This document shows, piece after piece, positions 12,327-25,200 of a stretch of DNA of 64,000 bases. Source of the stretch: Platycnemis pennipes (taxonomy: Eukaryota > Arthropoda > Insecta > Odonata > Platycnemididae); NCBI GenBank assembly GCA_933228895.1, contig OW121852.1:54974872-55038871 (forward strand), in the 5' to 3' direction. Within the stretch, counting starts at the first letter, position 1. The number at the start of each line of letters is the position of its first letter. Below the pieces are notes generated by a model. The model saw nothing but the letters and a program-made list of their open reading frames with translations, was not told the origin of the DNA and ran no database searches. A program made the translations under genes and the position numbers.

Positions 12327-12491
12327 CTTTTTAGTCCTAGCAAATTAATGTTTATTTGTCATGTAGTTATCTTAGACATATTTAATTATAACATATGTAA
12401 CATATTTATAACATATAACAAAGTGCAAACATTCACTTTTACAATATGCTAGTGTACTTTTATAAACATCTAATTTGCTAGGACTAAAAAG
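12327..12491. mobile_element. Short hairpin MITE
   Basis: Terminal inverted arms of about 30 bp: CTTTTTAGTCCTAGCAAATT begins the left arm at 12327 and its complement ends at 12491. The AT-rich interior has no coding capacity. No target duplication was clear. Confidence 0.7.
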
Positions 12492-12847
12492 TCAAAATAA
12501 AAAAAATTAAAAATTTAAGCATACTTTTCTTAAAAAAATTAATATTTAAGATACAGAAATATCTTCAAATTGTACTAAAAAGTAAAAAATAATATTTTCT
12601 TAAGTGAATTAAAGTTTTGTCTAGTACTCAATGCCTCCTTGATAGTTGACTCTGAGGAGTCAGAACTGAGGAGTCTGAAGTGAACAAATGAGAGAAGTCT
12701 GTGTTTGTTCAGCTGTAGCATGAAGATAATACTGCTCCCCACGTATAAATTATGTGAAGGCAGAATGATATGTGTTCATACCATGAATTTTATATTTTTT
12801 ATAAAACAAATTTTTCAAAAAAAGTTGACTCTGAATAAGTCTTATAT

Positions 12848-15626
12848 CCCAGGCAACATCAACTGTCGGCTTTGTGTCGGCAAAGTCGGCCAACCTAAGC
12901 CGACTCTGAGCCGCCATTGGGCCGACATCGGCTATGGTAGGCCGACTTTGCCGACATTGGGCCAACACCAGCTTCAAGTAGCATTGCCGACATCGGTACG
13001 ATGGTGGCCCGATGTTTCATTTTTGAGTTCTTGAAAATCATATCATGGTCACATGAGCGGGGGTGGCCAATGTGCCGAAAGAATACATTTTCACCTCCTT
13101 GACAATCGTTAAAAAAATTCAGTACGGACTGGCAATTCAGGGCATACAGAATACCGATCGGTGCCAGAGGAGCTAGAGAGATAGTGCTAGCTCCTCTGGC
13201 TCTCTCTCCGGGGATACAGAATGCCGTTTGGGGCTAGGAGCTTCATGAAGCTCTTTTCGCGAGTTAGCTCCAGAGCTTCGAGTTACAGAATTCCACCCCA
13301 GTTCTAGTTAAACTTAAAACCATTGCTTACTTAAATATATTAATACAAGAAGTAAAATTTTAGGATCAAAAACTTCATGTCTTTAAACAAGTTAACTATT
13401 GCATTTTAATTTCCAATGATGAAATTCAAAGTACATACGTTCAAACGCACTAAAGTTTAGAAAACTTGTGTTTTTTACTTAGAGCACTATCATCAACGAT
13501 AAATTACAACTTTGGTGCCTACGTACAACTTTAATATACCGGAATATTCATTTAATAGTTATCGTGAAAGGTATCGACTATATCGATATAATAGCAATGC
13601 TAATTAAATTCTACATTCAAAATGGCAGTTGTGATTTGCGTTCTTTTCTGTTCATAGTTGTGAATAATATGTTCATGTAAAGTCAACTCTGAGGCAAGCA
13701 ACTGGAATGAAATTGATCTCGAAGCATAGCGTTTTTATGAAGTTCGTCACCAAAGAAGCTTAATTTAAAACTGGAATTGACGAATAATGTACGGTGAGTA
13801 ATTTTGTCTTTACAAAGCGAGACTGCTGAAGAAAATTCACGACTTTGTCATTGTTTTGATCTGCCTTCCGTGTAGTCTTGATTGAATTCTTAACGAAAGT
13901 AGTGACTTTATTTATTTTTACAGGCACGTTATACAATTAACGTATTGGGAAATTAGGAATGACCTAATGAAGATTCAAATCAACTTTGTGATGAATGTGA
14001 AACTTTTTGTGTATTTGTGTCTTCCTCAGTGCAGTCTTGACTTTCAATGAGTTTTCAAAGAACTCCCTCTTCAAAATATCTACTTTTAATTTTGAGTTGA
14101 CCATTATTCTTTTAAAGGACCCTTGGTTACTGAATACCCAGATAAACCTTTTAAAAATTTGTGTTGTGCGATAAGCAAGCTCGATTGCAGCTGTTGATTC
14201 CCATGCCATGTTGTGTGACTTATTGTTGGATATTGTTGGATAATGCCTGAAATGTGGAATCTTATTTCAATTGTGTGCTACATAGGCAAGTGAATGCAAT
14301 CATTGACATTTGAAGTAGTGCCAATAAATATTAAAATGGGTATAAAGCTGTTTTTGTTTAAAATCGTACGCGGTGCTTTTGAGTTGTTCCTGAAAGTTAT
14401 ATTATGACAATTATTGATTGTAGCCATCACTTTGTGGAAACCCATTCCGTCATCTGTTCTATACTATCTGAGGTCGTGCTATGTAATAAAATATCAGTAT
14501 TCTTTTAAATGAAACCTGATCTTCAGTTATGCTGGCTTAGAGAAAGGTGAAGGTAATTAGTACAGGGATTTTTGCATTGGCATATTCCAACCAATGCTAA
14601 GCCTAATGGCAACACAGGTTAATAGGAATATATGGTTTTATGATTGCTGGTGCTTGGGTAAATGTTGGGCCATAACGGTTGGAAAAACGGACATGAATAC
14701 AAGTTGACGTAACTGTTCCCCAACGTTGGCCCAACTGTTGGTGCTACATGGGGTTTGTGCAAGTCTACTTAAGTTGCAACTTCATAATGGTTGAATTTAG
14801 CTAACTGCTCTTTATAACACTCATATGATGCCAAGTGATGCTACTTCAGAGGTATATTTCTTCAACTTATCAGCTTTCAGTGATAATTTGTATTCCCGTT
14901 TTAAAGCATGTATAGTCCTAAGTAATTATGTGGAATAGATAGTTTTTCAATGTAGGTGATACGAGAGTACATATTCCTCTGATGTCTCTGACTGAAATTG
15001 TTTTTAGTATTAATTTGTGTACCCATTTCTTAGGTTACATACCCTAAATGTAGTCTAGCTTAATTTCTTTTTAACTGAATACGTGTATACATATGAATTT
15101 CTCCTGGTCTTCTACATCTGCTATAGATTTCCTTCGTTATTTAGTTCCTAATTTGAATTTAACACTAGCCAACCTTTCAAACACAAGGCCAAAACTTTTC
15201 AAACACCAATCCTCTGAAATTGTCATTTCACCATTTCATGTTGTCCCAATGCTATCCTGATGTTGGTGACCAATGCTGGGCTGACATTGGAAGCCGTTTT
15301 ACCACTGGCAAATGTTAGCATTCCAACATTGGGCCAGCATTGGTAGCCGGCATTTGGCCAATGTCAACAGCCCACATTGGGCCTGTGTAAGCAGCCGACA
15401 TCAAGCCAACACATAACCGACATCAGCCAGTGTTGGCCCAACAAAACCCTGGCACTGGCCCGACATGACCCCGACACAGAGCCGTCTTCATGCCGACACT
15501 AGCCGACATCTGGCGATGCTGGGCTAACATTGGCAGCCAATGTCACCAGCCGACATCGGGCCGATGCACAACCGACTTTGGCCGGTGTCGGCCCGACATC
15601 GGGCCAGCATCAAAATACTGCTTGGG
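12848..15626. mobile_element. DNA transposon with palindromic subterminal repeat arrays
   Basis: The ends are inverted: CCCAGGCA at the left and TGCTTGGG at the right. Inside each end lies a cluster of degenerate copies of a palindromic theme close to TTGGGCCGACATCGGCC: about 12865-13015 on the left, and a longer array at about 15245-15605 with a small outlier near 14660-14750. Nothing coding is recognised between them. Subterminal repeat arrays of this kind usually bind a transposase. Superfamily not assigned; target duplication not clear. Confidence 0.65.
13164..13199. repeat. Palindrome, 13-bp perfect arms
   Basis: CCAGAGGAGCTAG (13164-13176) and its exact complement (13187-13199) flank a 10-bp loop. 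It lies between two copies of a short ATACAGAAT motif (13144 and 13205), so it may be the core of a small nested MITE ending near 13300. Confidence 0.75.
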
Positions 15627-17075
15627 ATAAATCGGTTGACCTATTACTGCCAATGTTGATGGAAGGGGAGCAAGGACTAAAGTCATCATGGAGTGGAACA
15701 ACAAAGTTTAGAGCATTTCTGCAGAGTTTCAACACCGGTTCAAGGGACTTTCAACACATATCGTTTTATATGGGACTAGTCAATAAATAGTGATAAAGTA
15801 TCATATGACTATGTCTGAACATGACAATGATTGTGCCTGATAAACGTCTATGTGGAAACTGCAGTGTTGAAACCTTTACTCCAGCAATGACTGACTTCCA
15901 CAAAGTTTTGCCTTTTGTCGCATGTCGTACGACATGATGTCTTTGCACACAAAGCACACCTTTGCATATTTCCAAGTTCACATCACTAATGAATGGTAAA
16001 GTGGCAACTAAAGGAACTGTAGGTATTGATAATGTTGAATATATCTTTCATGCTGTTAATGTTGGTATTGTAATGACAGATTAACAATGTTGTAATAGTA
16101 ATATCAGTTTGTAACAATTTGTAATGAATTGCCCTCTTGTGTTTTGAAGTTGTGCTGCGCCACTGTTGTGAGTCAGTTGCGTGTATGTTCCCATGAGTGC
16201 GTCGTGGGCTTGGAGTGTTTCCAAATAAAGTGTTTAAAAGAATCACTTGCCTTATCACTATCGTACGTTTTCACGAAAGAGTAACAACAGTTAAATGGTT
16301 TCAAATAGGTACGCGAATAGACAAAAGGTACTCATGGACACGTCGACGAACATATTCCCAAATTCTCGGCCTTCCACGCGCAACGGTCTTCAGGGTGTTG
16401 TTCTCGCATCGAAACGACCTCGGAAGCTATCTTATACCAAACAGGATCGACAGCTGATCGGCGTTCACCTGCAGGTGAACTCACGGATGATGGAAAAGCA
16501 AATAAAATATCAGCCTCACAAAAAAAAAACATTTTAATTACTTTTCCCTATCGACTAACCATAGCACTAAGATCCGTGAATAACACCACACAAATATTCA
16601 ACGGAGACGAGTGAAAAATTATTTGCAATCCACAATTTTAATGTTCAAGACAATTCAACAAAGTAGAATATTTTTTCAACCGCACATTGGTTACGTGATC
16701 ACTGCGTACTACCTGCTTGTTGAATATGGCTTGACCCACTCACCAAAAAGAATAATACGAATCCAGCATTTACTCCTAGGTCAGTCGGCATGAATGACAA
16801 AGAACAGCGGGTCAGCAGTCAGCATTAGCCTGTGATGAAGGAAAGAGAAAGAAATTTTTCATCAGCAGTTTTCAGGAAAATATTCTACTCCTATTACACC
16901 ACGAATATACATAATAACATACATTATAAATAAGAATAGCGGAAGTCACGACTGTCGCGATGAAAGGTCTCCCAGCTGGTGCACAAATGAAAATTGTTCC
17001 AGATTTAAAAGGATACTACAAAGTAACCATCCAGATTAGGAGAAGAAAGGTACTTCATTAGCCTTTATGACAAAA
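15627..17075. other. Unassigned AT-rich stretch
   Basis: No gene or element recognised. Several short open frames near 16200-16540 overlap on both strands, a sign of chance reading frames. Confidence 0.4.
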
Positions 17076-17106
17076 TGTGTTAAAAGAATTTAATTCTTTT
17101 AACACA
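17076..17106. repeat. Perfect 15-bp-arm palindrome
   Basis: TGTGTTAAAAGAATT and its exact complement are separated by one base. In RNA this could act as a terminator-like or hairpin signal, but no gene lies beside it. Confidence 0.8.
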
Positions 17107-17179
17107 ATTCTTTAAAACTTCGAAAAACAAATCACAAATATCAGCTACGGTGATAGACAACCAAGAACATTGTATAATG

Positions 17180-17262
17180 CACTGTTCTTGGACTATTACA
17201 CAGTTCTTGGACTATTATAAAGCTCTTGGACTATTATACAGTTATTGGACTGTTATTATTAT
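17180..17262. repeat. Tandem minisatellite of about 20 bp units
   Basis: Four adjacent units share TTCTTGGACTATTA with small changes. The final unit has TTATTGGACTGTTA. Local slippage is the simplest origin. Confidence 0.75.
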
Positions 17263-17997
17263 ACTATATTATACAGTGTTCTGGGACTAAACAATGCCAC
17301 AGGGAATTATCTCGGACTTACATGTCTTGTCTCACCTCTCACACCTGTTCAACTAGTGACTGCATGGCATTCACCTGTAATACAGAAGGATATAGGAAAA
17401 GCAATATAATAAGTACATTTGTCCATATTAATAGGTGGTAATCTAATTGCGCTACTAGGATACACACAATGTACAGAATTAAAGTAATCGGTAATCGTAT
17501 TGAGCGTATGTGACCCATCTGGAATTCAACTGACATATGGCCCCAGGTTAAAAGGGTAGTCACAAATGGTCTTCTGCCGAAGAGAAACTTAAAACATTGG
17601 CCTTAAGAATCAAAAGGAGAATGGCCGTGCCATAACGCAAATTCACATTTCAAATATAGCTAAGTTATAATAGGAAAATCATAACAAAAAGGAAAGGTCT
17701 CCTGATTGAGTTTCTACTAACTTGGATGAAATCCTGGCTCACTCTTTTCGAGGATTGATCAACGACGAAAATCCGAGTGAATTCACTCTTGTCCTAATTC
17801 ATACATTGGCTTCCAACATGACGGTAGTGCTTTACCAGCAAAGATTATAATACACTTTACCATTGTTTACGTAGGTCTACGGCTCGAACAGAATGAAAGA
17901 GACTAGCGCACCCGCATCGCGTTGGCGAGGGAAGGAGAGGAGGGGTAATTGAAGAGAGCGGGGGTGAGGGGGCCACGGGTAAGAGCAACAGAAGCGA

Positions 17998-18288
17998 ATG
18001 GGTTCACAAAAGTTTATAGGAGAGGGGGCATTTGGAAGGGGAGAGGGTGGCTGCAAGAAGGAAAGGGACTTCGTGCACTTACTTGTTGGAAGCAGAAATG
18101 GCGACGAACTATATGTCAAATGGGGCCTGCTTCCACTTGGCATAGGAGGATCGCTATCTACATTTGCTACCGTTTATGTCGGCACGCTCCTTACGTGTCA
18201 TAAGGTACGGTTGGCGATGAAAGAAAAAGCAGTGGCTAGACTGTTCGCCAAGGAACTGGACAAGACGCGAGGCTCGAGAACGAAATAA
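17998..18288 (+). CDS. Small ORF, 96 aa, one predicted membrane segment; unassigned
   Basis: An in-frame TAA lies five codons upstream of this ATG, so the start is the first available. The product is basic overall. It has a hydrophilic N-terminus, one hydrophobic stretch at about residues 43-68 (LLPLGIGGSLSTFATVYVGT is its core), and a basic, helical-looking C-terminus (RLAMKEKAVARLFAKELDKT). The VHL...G..ELY spacing ahead of the membrane segment faintly recalls cytochrome c oxidase subunit 7A, but the match is too weak to name it. Three overlapping frames are open here, including one on the minus strand, so a chance frame in purine-rich DNA remains possible. It could also be one exon of a larger gene or a processed copy. 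Confidence 0.35.
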   Translation: MGSQKFIGEGAFGRGEGGCKKERDFVHLLVGSRNGDELYVKWGLLPLGIGGSLSTFATVYVGTLLTCHKVRLAMKEKAVARLFAKELDKTRGSRTK

Positions 18289-18966
18289 GAGAGCGACACA
18301 CAAAAAGAGAGACGTAACACAATGTCCGGCTAATTTTCGGTTTTTTTACCTGTCTTCTAGACACATGTAATAAGACTGCCTATTAAGCAATATATTGCTA
18401 TTATAATAGCAACCGCGCCTTGGAGGCAGGGCTGGTGACAAGGGGGGGACAAAGGGGGCAAATGCCCAGGGACCCGGGCCAAAAAAAATAATTTAAAATA
18501 AAAATTTAAAGTACGAATGAATTGAAATGCCAAAAAGAATACACAATTTTGGTGTTTAAAATGTGAAAAAATCAAGGTAGAGCGTGTGTCAGTGTGCAAT
18601 AGAGCAATATGTCATTAGCGTTGTTGTTGTGGTCATCGAGGGTTGTGGCGCGGGCGCTGTGACTCATACAGGTCTCCTTAGCCGCGAACATTCACCACTC
18701 AGCGATATGTGCGGACAAATACTAATTGCCTCCCACAAGAGATTTCCCTGGTTACGCTCTTGCATGACAACCCGATAATAAGTTTACTGGGCCTTCGTGC
18801 ATTGATTTAATCATCAAATACCTATTATCTCGTTTTGTTGCTGGCATCTGTCAAAACCCAAATAACCAAGCATCTAATGAATATTTTTTTAAATAGAAAG
18901 ACGTTTTCCTTAAGGAATACAAAAATAAAAGAAAGTTAAGTGGACTGCAATATCTAATCAAATAAT
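18289..18966. other. Unassigned stretch with GC-rich patch
   Basis: A G/C-rich patch at about 18420-18480 (GGGGGCAAATGCCCAGGGAC) looks like the end of a transposable element. Otherwise nothing is recognised. Confidence 0.35.
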
Positions 18967-19279
18967 TACAGTGAAAACTCTGTTCATGGACAGCTCTACC
19001 TTACGGACACCTCTGACTTAAGGGCAGTTTTCAATTCCCCGGCAGAAGTATACGCATTTGTATAAGGATCGAACCTCTAACATACGGACACTCCATCTTA
19101 CGGACATGGACACCTTGTTGGGCACAATTTTTCTCTTATACGGACACCATCGCCAGGGGTTTTCTGACCCATCTCTCAAAAATGGAAAGTTCTTTCCTCT
19201 AAAAATACCGTTTATGAATAGCTGGGGAAGAGGACAGCAAAAATGGTCAAACCAGTGAAGATACAACAATGCGCATGTG

Positions 19280-19620
19280 GGGGAATGAAAGAAATTGTCC
19301 TGGAACACATTCTTAGAAATGCCAATCCCAAACGAAAGAGCACCTTGGCCAGACACGGGTAGGACCCTCGAGCAAGCGGTTGCCTATGATTCGTACGCAG
19401 CAGTCTACAGATAACACAACTCGTGGAGGTTGTATAAACGAAAGGGTGTCCTTGAATGAATTCTTGGAAATGCTAATCCCAAATGAAGGAGAACTCCACG
19501 GAGGCCCCGGCCCCGAGGGTAGAGGGACACGGCCACGAGGCGGGCTCGGTGTGACGCACATAGAGTGACCGCTGCCCTCCAGCAATCGGCTGCGTATGAT
19601 TCATACGCAGTAAATTACCA
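19280..19620. repeat. Tandem duplication of about 170 bp inside Tigger family B
   Basis: Two diverged copies share the series TCTTAGAAATGCCAATCCCA / TTCTTGGAAATGCTAATCCCA and, about 90 bp on, GATTCGTACGCAG / GATTCATACGCAG. This is the nested internal repeat of the element. Confidence 0.65.
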
Positions 19621-19682
19621 GCCGTCTTCTTCTGTTGGATATAGACCTCCATGCTTTTGACAGATAATGCACTTTCGTTGAC

Positions 19683-19960
19683 ATGGAAGAAATTATTAAA
19701 AGTACTCTTGATGAAGGAGATGACGAAATCAGTGAAAGTGATAACAGTGAGCCTGAGCCTATAGTGGAAGAGATGCTTGTGGTATCATATGCCGGTGCGT
19801 TGCATCAAATTGAACAATTAAAAAAATTTTGCATTTCAAAAGGCAACAGCGAGGCATTAAGTAGCCTTGTTGATGTAGTTAAATTTGGAAAAAGAATTTG
19901 TTACAAAAAGAATTAAGCAAACCAAAATCAATGATTTCTTTACACCAAAGTGTGCTATAT
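19683..19960 (+). pseudogene. Tigger transposase C-terminal remnant
   Basis: The frame reads STLDEGDDEISESDN, then SYAGALHQIEQLKKFCISKG and, after a +1 shift near 19910, IKQTKINDFF. An acidic stretch, an ALxQxExL helix and a terminal TxIxDFF motif are the usual C-terminal order of Tigger proteins. The DDE region is absent upstream. Confidence 0.75.
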
Positions 19961-20263
19961 ATTTGTATGTATGTATACATATTAAAGTGTGCAGATGCTT
20001 CGAGAATTTTAAATATACATACTTATGTGAGAAAATGCATTACATTATTTTATTATTACCAATTTATTTTAAATTATTAAGAAGTGATATTTGGAATAAA
20101 AGGATTTCTTTCAGCTGCTTTAAATTCCTAAGGTATAATATTTGCGTGGTAAAACGATGCGTAAAAATGAGTTTCTTTGGGTCACCTCCAACTTACGGTC
20201 ACCTCTCACTTACGGACACATTTTCTAGGACCGTTAATGTCCTAAGTGAGAGGTTTCACTGTA

Positions 20264-22011
20264 TTTATTTTACTGAACTTGAGGTGTGTTTCTGCCAATC
20301 AAACAAGTTGTAACTGATTAGAATGGTTTGCTGAGAAAAGAAGGAAGAAAAATAATCAACAACTCAGTATTCAACAATGTGTAACCATATGTATATATAT
20401 ATTTATAAGTATAAAAAAGAATATAATTTCCAGTATTGTACATGCATATTTTCAGACCCATAAAATAATGTATTTATATAATAATGCCTATTGAGATTGT
20501 GGCAAGTATGCAGATGAGCAATACTGATCACATTACATAATATTTACAGCACAGCTTCATATTAAAAGGGTACAAATATACCCAAAGGGCATGACTATAA
20601 TACATAAGTACATCTCTTGCGCTTATGCCTATAGGGAATATTGTGGCCATGATGAACTAGGAAATAATTATAATTGGTCATTTCAAGAAACAAGTACAAT
20701 TAACACTTATGTACCATATTTCTATAATGCAATGTCTTTTGTCAATCTAGCACTTTATAAGTTCATCACACATTTCTTAAAAAAGATTACGCAGACTGCA
20801 GCATATATACACTTTAGAACTCCTACTTACATGCATGCAACTGATTGTACTCCACTGGAGTATTAGTCACAGTGGAAAATATTTTAACCTTATTCACAGA
20901 CTGAGAATATCTCAGCACAAACATAGCTCCATGGACTAGCATGAAGAAAACCATTATTGTACTAAATGATTAGAGAGAATCGATAACTAACAAGGATCTT
21001 CTATGAAATTATTATGCATTCAATCACACTGGAACCACATAAAATACATTTCCGAGGAAAATCTTTAGAATCACTTAGAAGGAGTTGATACCATAGCCCT
21101 GAAGAGTAACTGGAAGAACTACTGATGATGATACACTTGAAAATGTGTATGGCATTAACTTCATTTATAAAGACGACTTGAGAAGAAGTCACGCTTACAA
21201 ATTCTACATTTGGAATGAAAAATTTTAATTTTTATCTTTAGCCAAAATACACAAGTTACTTCATTGCTCCCGAAAGTAATTCCACATGAAATAAATTGGC
21301 ACAGCTGCATAATTAGTTGTTACTTATTTCCAGTACTCTACAACTACCTTGAACAACCACTAAGGCACATCACAGCTTATTCCATTTGTTGTGGCTGGAC
21401 TCAATGCACATTACACAAGGAAATAAATAAGATATTGAGTCCACATTGCCCTATGTGCGCAATTGCTGTTACAGAAGAAAAATTGCAAACTCGCACTGGC
21501 TCCATAAAGTTAGCTGTCATTTTTTCCATAACAAGTAAAATTATATTAGTCAGTTCTCTTGGGAAATGATTGCAATAACACAAACAAAAGATACACACCA
21601 CATATTCAGAGTAAAATCAAATGAACCCGACTTATTCGTTGTATTAATTTAGGTTACCAAGCCACAGTTTATACGCAAATACCACATATTTTGCACATCA
21701 AACTATTCAGTGTGATTGAAAAATCATATCAATATAACATATGCCACATTTGTCATCACATGTAATCAAACAGCCGTTACCCCTAACCTAATACAGAAGA
21801 CAAAAATAACAACTTACGCTTGATTTCATTTACACAGTCATTGAAAAAAATTCTCTCGATAAACTAATATATTTATCTATCCTCTCACTCAAGATTGATC
21901 ATATTTTATACTTTTTATACATAATGAGTAATTATTGTTATTCCACAATTTACAAAGGTACGCTTGATTTTAACAACAGTCTGCCTACTAACAGACAAAG
22001 GAAAAGCACCA
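20264..22011. other. AT-rich spacer downstream of TRAPPC9
   Basis: No gene recognised. Part may belong to a longer alternative TRAPPC9 3' UTR, because the nearest poly(A) signal is only one of several AT-rich candidates. Confidence 0.4.
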
Positions 22012-22017
22012 TTTATT
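22012..22017 (-). promoter_or_regulatory. Poly(A) signal AATAAA for TRAPPC9
   Basis: AATAAA on the minus strand, about 47 bp beyond the TGA. It gives a very short 3' UTR, as is common in compact arthropod transcripts. Use of this site is inferred. Confidence 0.55.
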
Positions 22018-22063
22018 ATTAACAAAGCAAATCCTAATCCCTTTTTGAGAGAGAGGTTTTAAT

Positions 22064-22264
22064 TCAAATATCTTCCACTGTTATCTCTATTGGAGGAACA
22101 AACCTCCAGGTCGTTGTAGATGAGCTCTCCCCGATGGAACCTGCTTTTCCTACATATCCTGATGGACCTTCTTCTACTGATGAACATGATATATCTACTT
22201 TATACTGTCCAGGAGTGAAAAATACAACTGAAGCTTCATGGTAAGCCTCACCACCTTCAGACAG
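22064..22264 (-). CDS. TRAPPC9: TRAPPC9 terminal exon 12
   Basis: 201 bp including TGA. Encodes LSEGGEAYHEASVVFFTPGQ, then YKVDISCSSVEEG and a tail WRFVPPIEITVEDI. Acceptor TTTTCCACAG with a strong pyrimidine tract. The preceding intron is 5.7 kb. Confidence 0.95.
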   Translation of the reverse strand: MSEGGEAYHEASVVFFTPGQYKVDISCSSVEEGPSGYVGKAGSIGESSSTTTWRFVPPIEITVEDI

Positions 22265-25200
22265 CTGTGGAAAAAAGATGAAAATGATTAAATGAAGGCA
22301 TCAGAAAAAGCTTTATAAACGAGAAAATAAAAAACATTTCCAATAGCATATTAATTTTTTGCACTCCTTTGATTTAGTATATTATTACAGCCTCTTCGAT
22401 AAAATTTTATCCTTAACATTCTCATGATGACTTTTTCTGTATTGCAGATCAATACTGAAATATTGAATTGAATCATTACTGAAATACGAGAACAGAAGTA
22501 TTCTAATGATATTAGGTTCACCCACATCAGATAATCCATGAGATGTGAAGACCACCACACTAAATTGATGATTATCTCATCTGGAGGCTATATCATGACT
22601 GAACTTACATAAAATTACCATTCAAAGATAAACTTCTCTTCTGTTTTCAGAGGGTCTTCAACCCAATGAACTTGAATGGACTTAGAGCAAAAATATTCTC
22701 CTTAAGGCAATATTTTATATGTGTAATAATAACATTTGTACACAATGCCAGTCTTCAGTCCAGTAAGATTCTCGGATTTTCTTACTTATATGCAGCTCTC
22801 CTCACATTTTCACATTGCAAGCAATGAAATTTCTTTCACATATTCCAGCAAAAGTAGCCATTCCATAAGATACCATAAAAAGATCATACTCCTTTCTTAG
22901 TACTGGCATAGGATGGCATATTTTATGCATGGTGCCACTACAACAGATCATTAAGCCAAGTTCAACAGCAGCACACCATGTACAATCACAGCTCTTACAA
23001 CAAAATTAAGTGAACCTAAAGGCTGGGACACAAACAGCATAAATGGGTTATGTGAGACGTGCACCGTAAAACATGAAGAGATGGTGCATGGGTGGAAGAA
23101 GGGAAATGGACACAATCAGCACGTAACATGAGATAGTGAACGGGAGAGATGGTCATCTCTCACGTTTCACTTACACAGAAAACCAATGAAAACTGCCCCA
23201 GGAGTCGAATATAAGAAGCCACCTGTGGGGAGTTATAGAAGTTACAAGTAGATGCATGCCTCTTCTGAACTAAATTTTAGTCTCAAATACTGTAAAACTT
23301 ATTTCAGTCTTTGGTTTTAGCATAGAGAATTTCCTGACCTTTTTTGTAATGAGGGAATCGATGAATGAATAGTAATTGGAAGTTATTGTGTTTTAGAGAG
23401 ATTTTAAATGGTAACTAATAACATGAAAAAGCTTATTTCCCATTGTTGACATTTGTTAGATTGTGAACATTTAGTTAGGAAGGATTAAACATGTTTTCAC
23501 GACAGTGGCGAGGTGTGCGGTCAACTCTGGATTCGCCAATGACTAAACCAAAATGTAAAAATAAAGAAGGATTTATAGATGGTCAAAAAATGTTTGAAAG
23601 TATACATACAATGGTGATTGTTCCTTTTTTGTCGAAGAAATTACGTAAAAAGACCAAATTCACGCTACAGATTCGCTCATTTTAGAGAATCTGTTTTGCT
23701 GTCAGTACCCCACTATGCCGAGGAAGAATTTTAAATGAGCACCCGGGTCAAACTGCCTCCCTTCCTCTCTACCTCTGGATGACTGTGCACTATGAGTGTT
23801 TCTGAGCTTGACCGACAGAAGCCGAGCGAGCAACGGATGCTCCAGTTTCAGAGATGACTTGCCTAGCTTATCGCCATACACGATACGTGACCTACGCCCA
23901 CCCTCGCCTATCACCTCCACTGAAGATGGCTCTTGCTTAGAGCTAGCCAAGTCATCTCTGAAACTGGTGAATCTGTAGCTCGTTCGACTTCTGTCGGTCA
24001 CGTTCGACACTGCTGAACCTGCCCTTACCCCCTCATTTGACACAGCGTGATCCACTCTACGCACAATCTTCCTGTCTTTTCTCAGTTCGGCCTTTGCACT
24101 TCTTTACGGTCCTGTAGGGTGTACAATGATGGGTTATAAAGTGTGTTTAAAATTAAGAGAGGTGTTTTTAGGCCATGCATGGCTTATAATGATCGCCATT
24201 CACGATTAAATATTTGTATTGACAACAGGAAAATCCATCGATTTGCCGTAGCAAAGTAACATGCAAAAGGTATTTTTCGGCATACAAGGATAATTTCTAC
24301 ATCCCGTAAATCATCAAGACCATGGTTAACATTTACCAAGCGTCAAACGTTCTCAAAATGAGAAATTTATAAACAAATTTAACTCAAAGATACAAGTGTA
24401 AGTGGAATCCGGGATTCCCTCTCTGCATTTAGAAAAATTTAAGATTTTTATGCCAACTGGATATTTGCATGAATGAACATTTTAGCAAGACAGATGAGAG
24501 GACAATTTACCGTGGAAACAACTTAATTGAACGGTACTGTATTGAATGTCACACCGTATTACAAACATTATTTTTTAACGCTCCATTTAACAACTGTCGA
24601 GTTAGTTTAGTGGTTTACAGAAGCAAGAGGATTATAGTTGCAAAATAAGCTGATGATGGATGCTGTTTTCGGGATTTTCATAAGAAAAAGAAACTAATAT
24701 TTTTCTAAGGTGTTGAAATATTTATAAATTTTATTGATGCCGGTATTTGATGTAAGATTTTCAATGCCTCGATAAAGAATATTATTACAATTGTTTACTT
24801 TGAAGTAAATTCCTCTACTATTAGATATATAATCTCACTTACTCAGTGATTCAACCCGAAGGTTGGTCTTTGATAGGTGAGAGTAGAGCTCACCCCGTAC
24901 TAAGCCAATGGCGGGTGAAATTCACAAATCCAGGGTAGGGGGGCCAGTTCCTTTCCCTGGGCCACCTGCGATTTCCTACAAAGTTCTAATGCACAGAAAC
25001 TCGAATCACAAGGATTTTAGATGGTGTCCAGAAAGGCTCTTGCCCGGGATTTGAACCCGGGACCGTGCATTGGCCAACCTACCCTTTGCTTCTTTGATGA
25101 CTAGTCAAAGTCATCACGCCTCGCCACTGTTTCACGAATTAATTATTGTGGATTATAAGAAACTTAAGCAATCTAGTAACTTCATCAATGGAATACGTAA

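Larger units (their letters stand above)
18969..20261 (+). mobile_element. Tigger/pogo-like element, family B
   Basis: Left end CAGTGAAAACTCTG and right end GAGAGGTTTCACTG are inverted, with TA outside both (18967-18968, 20262-20263). Near the right end the plus strand keeps the acidic C-terminus of a Tigger transposase. A left-half tandem duplication is annotated separately. The catalytic region is missing. Confidence 0.88.

Noticed and set aside
17877..18143. Minus-strand 88-codon ORF overlapping the small plus-strand ORF.
   Set aside because: Low-complexity Pro/Ser-rich product typical of the reverse complement of purine-rich DNA.
23702..24064. 120-codon minus-strand ORF as a gene.
   Set aside because: It spans a hairpin whose two arms translate to related strings in opposite directions, as expected of a foldback repeat.
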